A stretch of 62,724 nucleotides of DNA from assembly GCA_044351045.1 (NCBI GenBank), contig JBILGM010000012.1, positions 1 through 62,724 of the forward strand, written 5' to 3'. This stretch comes from UBA6136 sp044351045. GTDB lineage: Bacteria > Pseudomonadota > Gammaproteobacteria > Methylococcales > Methylococcaceae. Each line of letters starts with the position of its first letter. Position 1 is the stretch's first letter. Both the position numbers and the translations under genes were made by a program. Shown piece by piece: positions 1 to 7,662 of this stretch. The notes below the pieces were generated by a model. It was not told the origin of the DNA and made no database searches. It was given only the letters and a program-made list of their open reading frames with translations.

Positions 1-123
1 GTCGTCGACCCGGTCCCGCTATAGCTGTAGGTCACGGCACCGCTGGAGCCGCTGACCGTCGCCGTGGTCGGGCCCTGCCCACTGCCAGTGTAGGTGTAGC
101 TCTGGGACCCGGTGACGTTGACC
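1..123 (-). repeat. MBG repeat unit, distal copy, cut by window edge
   Basis: This 123-bp stretch is identical base for base to 523-645. The offset is 522 bp, exactly 174 codons, so the coding frame is preserved. It encodes VNVTGSQSYTYTGSGQGP and what follows. Identity may continue past the left edge. Confidence 0.95.
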
Positions 124-1568
124 GTGGTGCTGATGGCCGTAACCGTGATGGTGCCCGGGGCCGGGGTAAAGCTGTAGTTGGTCGCGGTAAGACCCGACAC
201 GACGGGAGTAATCGTGACACCCGCCGTGCCGGGCGCTGTGCTGGCGGTGTAGCTCGTCGTATAGGTGGCACTGCCGCTGATGACGGCCGCTGTCTCGCTA
301 TTGACGAAGCCGCTCGGGGTGTAGCTGCCGGCGCCAGTCACCGTCCCGATAGCGGTGCCATACGCTACGCTCTGAGGATCGGCGGTAATGGTCAGGCTGG
401 CCTTGTTGATGCTAAAGGCATAGGCAGCCGAGGTGGCGCTGCCGTGGTGGCTGTCGGCGGCGACGCTGGCGATCACCTGGTAACTGCCGGCGTTGGTCGG
501 CGGAAGAGCACTGGCGGCATAGGTCGTCGACCCGGTCCCGCTATAGCTGTAGGTCACGGCACCGCTGGAGCCGCTGACCGTCGCCGTGGTCGGGCCCTGC
601 CCACTGCCAGTGTAGGTGTAGCTCTGGGACCCGGTGACGTTGACCACCGTTGCGGAGGCAGACAAGATCGTATTGATCTGGGTTGCCGTTGCCACGTTGG
701 CCGCATTCAACTCCGGCGATTGTGCGGCGTTAATCAACAATGTGGTCAACTCGCCCCTCGCTCCAGGGACAGCTGCGACGACCAGCGAGTTATAAACCAC
801 GGCGTAGGCGTTGGCGAACGACTGAATGGCAGCGACCGGAGATGTCTGATATACAGCCGGGAGGGCCAGTACCCGCACAGTGGCAAGCGCTACTGAGGCG
901 GCAGAGGTTGGATTCACAGCGATCACATCGGCCACCAGTGCAATACGACCTGCCGCCGCCGCCGCGGCGGCAACTTCAACTGGCGAGCTGAGCGCGACCG
1001 ACGACGGACTTACGGCTGTCATTGCTACTCTGGCAAGACTGATCACACTAGCGGAATGGCTCACGGCAAGGTTCTCTGCCGCGACAAGAGCCTGTTGCGC
1101 AGTACTCGCTATTAGCGAGACGTTAGATAGATCGGAAGCCACGCCGATCGCAAGAGATGCCAGCGAAATGACCGTTGTTGGAGCGACTCGCTGCGTCACC
1201 GGGGAGGCGAAAATTCGGCCTGCCGCCGTGACAACGCTGACGGTCTGCATGGGAGCTGCCGAGATCACACTGATCGGTTGAACTGATTCTAATGCCGCCA
1301 ATGCCACGTTAACGGCGTTGGTGGGATTGGTATTTACCATCTCCTCAGCCGCATTGACCGTATCTAGAGAAAGGTTGGCGACGTTGGTGGGGTTACCACC
1401 AGACAGAATCGTAATGACTTGCTTAACCGTTGATGGGTTGCCACTAACAATGGCTGCCCGCAAGGCGGGTGAAAGTGCGTTGATTGCATCAACTGCAAGA
1501 GCGCCATGCACCCAAGCCAGGAGTAACGCAAACATCAAGCAACGAACAAAATGCCGAGCTAGCATCAT
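1..1568 (-). CDS. Secreted MBG-repeat surface protein, N-terminal part
   Basis: The frame is open from an ATG at 1568 (a second ATG follows at 1565) to the left edge, giving 522 visible residues; the 3' part lies outside the window. Residues 1-25 form a signal peptide: ARHFVR, a hydrophobic core, then a likely cut after GALA. Residues 26-308 are Ala/Val/Ser-rich and hold short recurring units around NPSTV, NPTNV and NPTNA. From residue 309 come Ig-like repeats of the MBG type: one unit starting VNVTGSQSYTYTGSG, then one starting SLTITADPQSVAYG and ending NYSFTPAPGTITV. The first unit restarts 174 residues later with the same DNA sequence. Such repeats are known in large secreted or surface-anchored proteins of Gram-negative bacteria, so an adhesin or matrix role is likely but inferred. 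The ribosome binding site is weak. Confidence 0.85.
   Translation of the reverse strand, partial: MMLARHFVRCLMFALLLAWVHGALAVDAINALSPALRAAIVSGNPSTVKQVITILSGGNPTNVANLSLDTVNAAEEMVNTNPTNAVNVALAALESVQPISVISAAPMQTVSVVTAAGRIFASPVTQRVAPTTVISLASLAIGVASDLSNVSLIASTAQQALVAAENLAVSHSASVISLARVAMTAVSPSSVALSSPVEVAAAAAAAGRIALVADVIAVNPTSAASVALATVRVLALPAVYQTSPVAAIQSFANAYAVVYNSLVVAAVPGARGELTTLLINAAQSPELNAANVATATQINTILSASATVVNVTGSQSYTYTGSGQGPTTATVSGSSGAVTYSYSGTGSTTYAASALPPTNAGSYQVIASVAADSHHGSATSAAYAFSINKASLTITADPQSVAYGTAIGTVTGAGSYTPSGFVNSETAAVISGSATYTTSYTASTAPGTAGVTITPVVSGLTATNYSFTPAPGTITVTAISTTVNVTGSQSYTYTGSGQGPTTATVSGSSGAVTYSYSGTGST
523..645 (-). repeat. MBG repeat unit, proximal copy
   Basis: First copy in reading direction of the repeat in the surface-protein gene, identical over 123 bp to 1-123. 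Perfect DNA identity, including third codon positions, points to recent duplication or gene conversion. Confidence 0.95.
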
Positions 1569-1778
1569 TGATCATCCAAAGCCATTACTTAAGATAAAAT
1601 TAAAGGCACCCAATGTAGCTCAAAACTGGATAACTTTTGACTGCATTGACCGCCGGATTTGGAGGTGTTTTTTTAATCGCCATCAGTCATATAAAGCCTA
1701 TAAAGGATCCTCCAGCCCCCTTCGTTTCGTCAAGACTGAACGACCGACCCAGCCTAACTTATTGCACTGTGAGCCATG

Positions 1779-1824
1779 CTGAAAAAGGTCAGCCGCGTAA
1801 CGGCGAAACCGGGACGTTTTTCAT
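1779..1824 (-). repeat. Inverted repeat, left arm
   Basis: Read on the minus strand this begins TGAAAAACGTCCCGGT and continues to GACCTTTTT. About 40 of 46 positions match 2612-2657 on the plus strand. Both arms can encode LKNVPVSPLRG. Confidence 0.7.
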
Positions 1825-2235
1825 GTCCCCCATAACAGCCAGGGCGGTTTGCTTCAGGGTGGCGTGGTAACGCCGTCCGGAGGCAAGCTGCATGACACTT
1901 TTGTGGCCGCATTCTCGGACAGCCTCCTAGGAGCCGGTTAACACTAAGAATAGAAATATAAATCATATCAATAAGTTAGGATTATACGATCAAATGGATT
2001 CTTTCTGCAGGCAACTGATATTTATGACTTATTCAGTGTTATCAGACCCTAGCAGTCTTCTTCAACAACGATAATAGAAAATACTCGATAATGGCTATAG
2101 CGCTTTTGCAGCTCTCGAGGAGCGTGAACACGGCCAGGAAGACCAAACCTGCAGCACTGTCATGGATGACCCAAACCAGAGCGGTGGTTACTGTGCTTGT
2201 GCGTTCAAGAATGGCATCGATACGTGAAGTGGGGG

Positions 2236-2614
2236 AGCGCCAGCATTCTGTTGGGCTACGCGGACTGTGCAGCGATCAGTGGTCTGATGCATCGGATTGG
2301 CGTTGGGCGCCCCATGATTTTCAAGTGCATCGATAAGGTCTTGGCGGCCGGAATGAGTGCCGGACTCAAGGATACCCCCCACCCCCTGCCTCCACGAACC
2401 CCAGATCACCGACGCAGCCAAAGCGTGGGTGGTTAGCTTGGCTTGTACCAAACGCTTGGCGCATAGGTTGGACGCCGAACTGTGGTCCATTCCGGCACTG
2501 GCACGGTTCGTGGCTCAAAATTATCGAGGTCGTCTTCTCAAAAATAGCACGGAGATTCTTGCGCCATGTATGCATGAGTTCACAGAACGAGCTCAAAACG
2601 CGAACCCTCGCTGA
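2236..2614 (+). pseudogene. IS630-family transposase remnant (N-terminal part, frameshifted)
   Basis: Two overlapping frames together resemble the N-terminal helix-turn-helix half of IS630-type transposases. The first frame (about 2236-2385) reads ILLGYADCAAISGLMHRIGV and GRPMIFKCIDKVLAAG, then GLKDTPHP. The second (about 2385-2614) continues with PQITDAAKAWVVSLACTKRL and AELWSIPALARFV, segments typical of this family. The frame changes near 2385, where a run of C bases lies. Nothing of the DDE catalytic half remains. The element is dead. The family call comes from remembered sequence similarity. Confidence 0.7.
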
Positions 2615-2657
2615 AAAACGTCCCGGTGTCGCCGTTGCGCGGTTCACCTTTGTTTTT
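2612..2657 (+). repeat. Inverted repeat, right arm
   Basis: Begins TGAAAAACGTCCCGGT and is the inverted partner of 1779-1824 with about six mismatches. It lies directly after the IS630 remnant and about 44 bp before the M48 protease start. Confidence 0.7.
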
Positions 2658-2700
2658 TAGATTGAGTACAACGAACAACTAGTTTTCGGAGAAAACCTAA

Positions 2701-3594
2701 GTGAAAGCAGCAGCCTATGCCTTGATGATCGTTGGCGCCACCGCTCTGGCCAGCGGGTGCGCCACCAACAAAATTACCGGTCGTAGCCAGGCCATGATCG
2801 TCAGTGACGAGTCTGCCGCCCAACAATCTGCTGAAGCTTACACCCAGCTGATCAGCGAGTCAGCGCAGAAACGAGCGCTGGACGATGACACTTACCAGCT
2901 AAGCCGGGTGCAATCCATCACCAAGCCTTTGATCCAGCAAGCCATCAAGATGCGGCCGGACGTTCAGCATTGGAAATGGGAGGTTCATCTGCTGAAGAGC
3001 AGCGAAGTTAACGCGTGGTGTATGGCGGGCGGCAAGATGGCGGTCTATACCGGGCTGTTGCAGAAGATTCAACCCACCGATGACGAGTTAGCGGCAATCA
3101 TGGGTCATGAAATTTCCCACGCCCTGCTGTCACATCAGGCGGAAAAACTGTCGCGGGCGCAGATGCAGCGCGCAGGCCTGACTGCTGGTGTTTTAGCCGG
3201 TGCGATCTTTGGGGTAAACCTGGGCAATATTGCTTCGATTGCCGACTCAGTGGCCACGGTTGGACTGCAATTACCCAATAGCCGTGACGCCGAGTCGGAA
3301 GCCGATATCGTGGGCATCGAGCTGGCTGCCAGGGCCGGGTTCAATCCGGAAGCCTCGGTGACCTTGTGGGAGAAAATGATCAAGGTGGGCGGCAGCGGCG
3401 CACCCGAATGGTTGAGCACTCACCCGCACCCGGAAACGCGGATTGCCGCGATGAAGGTGAAGTCGAACCAGCTGATGCCAGTCTATGAGGCGGTCAAGCG
3501 GGGTGAACCTGTGCCTGACATTCAAACCACACTCCGTACTCAGCAGACTAATGGCCCCGCCCAGGCAGCCCCGGCCAAAGCCAACCGGAGTTGA
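2701..3594 (+). CDS. M48-family metalloprotease, lipoprotein
   Basis: A 297-residue zinc protease of the periplasmic/outer-membrane M48 group (LoiP/YcaL/BepA-like). Residues 1-20 are a lipoprotein signal ending LASGC, so the mature protein should be lipid-anchored at Cys20. The zinc motif HEISH is at 136-140 in IMGHEISHALLSH, and SRDAESEAD near 194-202 carries the third ligand. The conserved STHPHPETRI segment lies near 240. The start is GTG, with GGAG 9 nt upstream, and it lets the lipobox fall at the right distance. The family is linked to quality control of outer-membrane proteins. There is no TPR domain as in BepA, so it is closer to LoiP in size. It stands alone and converges on the ABC ATPase gene. 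Confidence 0.88.
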   Translation: MKAAAYALMIVGATALASGCATNKITGRSQAMIVSDESAAQQSAEAYTQLISESAQKRALDDDTYQLSRVQSITKPLIQQAIKMRPDVQHWKWEVHLLKSSEVNAWCMAGGKMAVYTGLLQKIQPTDDELAAIMGHEISHALLSHQAEKLSRAQMQRAGLTAGVLAGAIFGVNLGNIASIADSVATVGLQLPNSRDAESEADIVGIELAARAGFNPEASVTLWEKMIKVGGSGAPEWLSTHPHPETRIAAMKVKSNQLMPVYEAVKRGEPVPDIQTTLRTQQTNGPAQAAPAKANRS

Positions 3595-3757
3595 GGAAAC
3601 TCCTAAAATCATCGATTTATGCCCTTCGACTAGGCTCGCATGAGTGCTGCTGAAGGTCAGTTTTTAGAGATCCCATTGCAGCCCATTAAGGCGGATGCGG
3701 TGTGGGTTTATTCCGAAACAGGCGACCTGTCCGGTCTGAGTAACCTGCCGGGTCTGT

Positions 3758-4696
3758 TCAGATAGCGGTTCGCGTCTTGGGTCCCTCTTGCGCATCCACC
3801 ATTTCGAGAAAGAGCTGTTCCAGCCGGTTCGCCGCGTTGCGCATTGAAACGACCCGGATGCCTGCGGCCGCCAACTCATCGAAAAGGCTGTGAATCCCTG
3901 CGCTGGTGGGCACCTCGGTCGCCAGCGTTCTGGCATCCAGCCGTTCCAGCGCAAATCCGGTCAATTGCGGCAGTTCTTCCAGAGAGCGATCCAGCTCAAG
4001 AATGTAGCGATTGACGTGCATCCTCGCGAGCAGGTTCTCCATGGTGTTGTGCTCAATGATGCGGCCATGATTGATGATGGCGATATGCCGGCAAAGCTGC
4101 TCGGCCTCTTCCAGATAGTGGGTGGTCAGGATAATGGTCGTCCCTTCGCGATTGATGCGTTGCAGCAATTCCCACATTGATCGGCGAATCTCGATATCGA
4201 CCCCGGCAGTGGGTTCATCAAGAATCAGCAACCGGGGCGAGTGAACTAGCGCCCGGGCGATCATCAGCCGGCGCTTCATGCCGCCGGACAGGGTGCGGGA
4301 CACGCTGTTGCGCTTGTCCCACAGACCCAGTTGGCTGAGACATTGTTCGGCACGCAGATGGGCTTCCTTGCGGGGAATACCTTGGTACCCTGCCTGGTTG
4401 AGGACTACGCCCAATACGGTTTCGAACTGGTTGAAGTTGACTTCCTGCGGGACAATGCCGATCAGACGCTTGGCAAACTCGGTTTCACGATCCAGATCAT
4501 GGCCAAATATCTCCACACGGCCCGACGTCTTCCTGACAAGCGAACTGATGATGCCGATGGTGGTGGACTTGCCCGCGCCGTTGGGTCCGAGCAAGGCGAA
4601 GAAGTCGCCAGATTCGACTTCGAGATCGATTCCCTTCAATGCCTCTTGGCCGTTCTTGTAGGTTTTTTGCAACCCTCGCAGAGACAACGCTTTCAT
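3758..4696 (-). CDS. ABC-2 type transporter ATP-binding protein (YadG-like)
   Basis: 312 residues. The ATPase domain fills about 1-215: Walker A GPNGAGKSTT near 38, the signature LSGGMKRRLMIARAL near 138, Walker B LLILDEPTAGVD near 158 and a switch His in ILTTHYLEEAEQL. The C-terminal 90 residues are the variable tail usual for exporters of this class. In E. coli the close relative yadG is followed by the permease gene yadH. Here no permease follows: the gene ends at 3758 and the convergent M48 gene ends at 3594. Substrate is unknown. It is divergent from the ppx/gppA-like gene with about 150 bp between starts. Confidence 0.88.
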   Translation of the reverse strand: MKALSLRGLQKTYKNGQEALKGIDLEVESGDFFALLGPNGAGKSTTIGIISSLVRKTSGRVEIFGHDLDRETEFAKRLIGIVPQEVNFNQFETVLGVVLNQAGYQGIPRKEAHLRAEQCLSQLGLWDKRNSVSRTLSGGMKRRLMIARALVHSPRLLILDEPTAGVDIEIRRSMWELLQRINREGTTIILTTHYLEEAEQLCRHIAIINHGRIIEHNTMENLLARMHVNRYILELDRSLEELPQLTGFALERLDARTLATEVPTSAGIHSLFDELAAAGIRVVSMRNAANRLEQLFLEMVDAQEGPKTRTAI

Positions 4697-4844
4697 AGTG
4701 GCTGTTTTTTATGATGGCATTTGTGACAATAGGACAGTGTGGGTGATTCCACTTACCGCGACTGTGCCGCGCGCCTATCCGCGGGCAGCACAGGTTAGCG
4801 AACTTACCTCTCCCCCTCCCTTTTGCTTTGACTCTTGACTATTT

Positions 4845-6344
4845 GTGATCACCTCCCCTCGCCCCACACAAGTTGCTGCTGTTGATCTAGGCTCCAACAG
4901 CTTCCACATGATCGTCGCCGAACTGCGTGCAAACGAAATCGTGGTGCTCGATCGGCTTCGCGAAATGGTACGTCTGGGGTCCGGTCTTACCCCAGACCGC
5001 GATCTGACGCCGGAGATCCAGCAGCGTGCGCTCGACTGCATGGAGCGCTTTGGGCAACGCCTCAGATCGCTCCCTCCGGGCAGCGTTCGCGCCGTAGGCA
5101 CCAATACTTTGCGCGCAGCCCGAAACTCAGGCCCCTGGCTGCACAGAGCAGAGAAGGCACTGGGCCACCCTATCGAAATCATTGCCGGTATCGAGGAGGC
5201 ACGCCTCATCTATCAGGGCGTCTCGCAGAGTCTACCCTTGGATGGCAAGCGGCGGTTGGTAATGGATATCGGCGGGGGCAGCACCGAGTACATCATTGGG
5301 ATCGACCGGACACCGCTGCAAAAAGAGAGTTTGCGGATGGGCTGTGTGTCCATGAGCATGGCTCACTTCGGTGACGGCAAGATCAGCACAAAACGCTTCA
5401 AACGGGCGGTGATTGCCGCAAATCGGGAGCTGGAGCCATTCCAACATTTGTTCCACAGTCGACAGTGGAAACTGGCCGTGGGCGCCTCGGGCACTTTGCG
5501 CACCACCCAGAAATTGCTGCACAGCCGAGGATGGAGCCGCGAGGGCATTAGCATCGAGGGCCTGAACCGCCTGGTGAAGGCCGTGATTGATGCCGGACGC
5601 TTAAACCAAAGCGACTTTCCGGAACTTGATCCAGAGCGCTTCCCCAGTTTCCCGGGCGGTCTGGCGATTATTCAGGCCACTTTCGAAGCACTCGAGATAG
5701 AACACATGCAAATTTCCGATGGCGCATTGCGAGAGGGGTTGCTCCACGACCTGTTGGGCCGCATCAATCATGAGGACGTGCGTGAGCGTACCGTCCAGGC
5801 ACTGGCAGCTCGATATCACGTCGAAACGGATCACGCGCTGCAGATTCAGGCGACTCTCGATATGCTGCTGAATCAGCTGGCGTTTTCGGCAACGCTGGAC
5901 AGAGAGACTGCGGGACAGTGGCTGGATTGGGCGGCGACACTACATGACATAGGGCGCGATATTGCACATAGCGGCTACCATAAGCACGGCGCCTATATCC
6001 TCGCGAATGCTGACCTTCCGGGCTTTTCAAATCAGGATCAGTTGCTGCTTGCGACACTGGTCCGCAGTCATAGGCGAAAATTTCCCGCCAAGCTATTCAG
6101 AGATTTATCGGCGCCGTGGGATGAACAAGGTAGATCGCTGGCTGTTGTGCTTCGTTTGGCCATCCTGCTACATCGGAGTCGTGCCCTGACTCACGTACCA
6201 CCAATCCACCTGGAAATGAATAAAAGCCTAGTCCGCCTGACTTTTCCAGCGGGATGGATGGAAGAACACCCCCTAACGGTGGCTGATCTGGAGCAAGAGG
6301 CAGGTTACTTGGCGCCGGCGGATATCAATCTGAGCTTTGGTTAG
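4845..6344 (+). CDS. Ppx/GppA-family phosphatase
   Basis: 499 residues of the exopolyphosphatase / pppGpp phosphohydrolase family. The N-terminal actin-like fold opens with AAVDLGSNSFHMIVAEL at about 11-27, the phosphate-binding loop of the family, followed by AVGTNTLRAARN near 86 and the second loop MDIGGGSTEYIIGI near 140. From about residue 310 comes the all-helical HD-like domain with LHDIGRDIAHSGYHKHGAYI, present in long Ppx and GppA proteins. Sequence alone does not settle polyphosphate versus pppGpp as substrate. The start is GTG at 4845, which places the DLGSNS loop at the usual distance. No ppk gene is adjacent. The gene converges on the MerR-family gene. Confidence 0.88.
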   Translation: MITSPRPTQVAAVDLGSNSFHMIVAELRANEIVVLDRLREMVRLGSGLTPDRDLTPEIQQRALDCMERFGQRLRSLPPGSVRAVGTNTLRAARNSGPWLHRAEKALGHPIEIIAGIEEARLIYQGVSQSLPLDGKRRLVMDIGGGSTEYIIGIDRTPLQKESLRMGCVSMSMAHFGDGKISTKRFKRAVIAANRELEPFQHLFHSRQWKLAVGASGTLRTTQKLLHSRGWSREGISIEGLNRLVKAVIDAGRLNQSDFPELDPERFPSFPGGLAIIQATFEALEIEHMQISDGALREGLLHDLLGRINHEDVRERTVQALAARYHVETDHALQIQATLDMLLNQLAFSATLDRETAGQWLDWAATLHDIGRDIAHSGYHKHGAYILANADLPGFSNQDQLLLATLVRSHRRKFPAKLFRDLSAPWDEQGRSLAVVLRLAILLHRSRALTHVPPIHLEMNKSLVRLTFPAGWMEEHPLTVADLEQEAGYLAPADINLSFG

Positions 6345-6388
6345 CTTGGCCACCATCTGATCTGTTGTCCTGCCAGAATCCAAGCGAG

Positions 6389-7390
6389 CTATGTCACCGC
6401 TTCGGAATCCTCATGCTCCGGAATATCGATTTTCTCACTCTCCAGTAAATAGGCGAGCGCATTTTCCAGGGTGGCCCGTGCATGGGCGGTCATGCGATGC
6501 AGTCGTTCATGAGTGGCGGCATCCTTTGGCGATCGCAGTTCACAGTCCAGGCTGTACTGCTCGAATGCGCTGACGCGGGAGACCAGATCCGCCAGATGCT
6601 GGGGACATTCGCAGACAAGCCGCGAAGTTATGCCGCCAATCATGGCCAGCTGCTTGCCGCTGAATCGCCGGTGGGTGATCCCCGTGATGTGAGTACCAAA
6701 GTCTTTTTCCGGCAGGCCCTGGTGGAACGGGCGTTGGCAGGCTTCAAGCAACAAAGCCGGAGTCACCGGTGCACGCAAGGTCATCACGCCCAGTTTGCGG
6801 AGTCGCTCCAAGAGAGGCCGGGGCGCGAAGGCAAATATCACAATGATTCGCTGGCAGTTGGCCTTATTCATCAGCGCTTGGACATGGCTGACTGCATCAG
6901 CTTGCAAGGCGGGAAATTCCATCAGGAGAATCTCTGGGTGGTGCTTCAATACCGCCTGTTCAAAAACACTGATCAGGTTGTGTCCAGCAATAAGATTAAG
7001 TGGCTCCAATTCACTTGACCAATGATCCATCTGATAGGGCAGCGCCTCACCAAACACCAGCACGGAGGCTTTGCGCTCTTGGCGATGAATGGGGTTTGAG
7101 GCCGGAGTACCCGCATGCTGCAACTCTGCCTGTGCGTCAAGACGTTCCCTCAGTTGCTCCTCGGTCAAATGCACTACCGAACTGACGGGTTCTCCCAACT
7201 CGATCAGTTGTTTTATCAATAAAAGCCGGGTGACATCATCCCGCGAATAGAATCTTCGGTTTTGCGAAGATCGCTGGGGCACTACGGCCCGGTAGCGGCG
7301 CTCCCAGATTCGCAGCGTATCCATGGGTATGCCGGTTAGTCGCGCCACCGCGCCGATAGCGAAGGTGGAATCGGACAACTCTGTCTTCAT
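6389..7390 (-). CDS. MerR-family regulator with C-terminal B12-binding-like domain
   Basis: 333 residues from the ATG at 7390, which has GGAGG a few bases upstream; longer starts up to 7516 have no such site and run through the promoter. Residues 5-75 are a MerR winged helix: FAIGAVARLTGIPMDTLRIW then ERRYRAVVPQRSSQNRRFYS. After a linker, about residues 105-220 (KASVLVFGEALPYQ to RAPVTPALLLEACQ) look like the flavodoxin-type fold found in CarH/LitR photoreceptor-type regulators. The cobalamin motif DxHxxG is absent, so B12 binding is doubtful. The role is regulatory, the signal unknown. The gene is divergent from ftsH and shares its control region. Confidence 0.8.
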   Translation of the reverse strand: MKTELSDSTFAIGAVARLTGIPMDTLRIWERRYRAVVPQRSSQNRRFYSRDDVTRLLLIKQLIELGEPVSSVVHLTEEQLRERLDAQAELQHAGTPASNPIHRQERKASVLVFGEALPYQMDHWSSELEPLNLIAGHNLISVFEQAVLKHHPEILLMEFPALQADAVSHVQALMNKANCQRIIVIFAFAPRPLLERLRKLGVMTLRAPVTPALLLEACQRPFHQGLPEKDFGTHITGITHRRFSGKQLAMIGGITSRLVCECPQHLADLVSRVSAFEQYSLDCELRSPKDAATHERLHRMTAHARATLENALAYLLESEKIDIPEHEDSEAVT

Positions 7391-7413
7391 TGGAAACCTC
7401 CGTTGAACAAATA

Positions 7414-7443
7414 GCGTAGCAACCAGTCTGAAAAATGCTACGC
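7414..7443. promoter_or_regulatory. Inverted repeat in the merR-type leader
   Basis: GCGTAGCA at 7414-7421 and TGCTACGC at 7436-7443 are perfect 8-bp arms 14 nt apart. They lie between the -10 region and the ribosome binding site of the MerR-family gene, so they can act as an operator or as an RNA hairpin in its leader. Confidence 0.6.
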
Positions 7444-7474
7444 AATATATTTGTCCTTGACAACGGTTTGACAA
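7444..7474 (-). promoter_or_regulatory. Candidate promoter of the MerR-family gene
   Basis: Read on the minus strand, TTGTCA (7474-7469) and TATATT (7449-7444) are 19 nt apart. A long spacer of this kind is usual for promoters that MerR proteins activate, here possibly its own. A short palindrome TTGTC-CTT-GACAA lies in the spacer. Confidence 0.55.
7451..7463. promoter_or_regulatory. Palindrome TTGTCCTTGACAA, candidate operator
   Basis: Arms TTGTC and GACAA around a 3-nt centre. It lies inside the minus-strand promoter spacer, and a further TTGACA half-site follows at 7468-7473, which doubles as the -35 box facing ftsH. Confidence 0.45.
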
Positions 7475-7496
7475 AACTAATGTGGCATGGGCTAAT
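7468..7496 (+). promoter_or_regulatory. Candidate ftsH promoter
   Basis: A perfect -35 TTGACA (7468-7473) is followed after 17 nt by GCTAAT (7491-7496). The predicted start near 7503 leaves a leader of about 160 nt before ftsH. Its -35 box overlaps that of the divergent regulator promoter. Confidence 0.5.
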
Positions 7497-7662
7497 GGTA
7501 GACAGGAAATGGACATCCGGAAGCTGTCGTACAGGCTAGAATGCAGCTTCTGTCACCGGCATCCCACAGGTGGTACCGGTGAAGATGGATCTGAGTAGAG
7601 AACAAAACGCTGAGGCTGTGGGATTACGTACCCACATTATCTAAAACAAAAGAGGAAGAGAC

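Larger units (their letters stand above)
1569..2700. other. Gene-poor stretch with decayed mobile DNA
   Basis: About 1.1 kb between the divergent surface-protein gene and the M48 protease gene holds no intact gene. It contains one arm of a 46-bp inverted repeat (about 1779-1824), an IS630-type transposase remnant (about 2236-2614) and the second arm (about 2612-2657). The stretch 1950-2100 is AT-rich and holds nothing else recognised. A minus-strand fragment at about 1789-1912 reads ALAVMGDMKNVPVSPLRG then stop and looks like the C-terminus of an unidentified mobile-element protein. Confidence 0.6.

Noticed and set aside
444..1782. Several plus-strand open frames opposite the surface-protein gene
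   Set aside because: They run antisense to a long frame with signal peptide and recognisable repeats, change frame with every unit, and have no family features.
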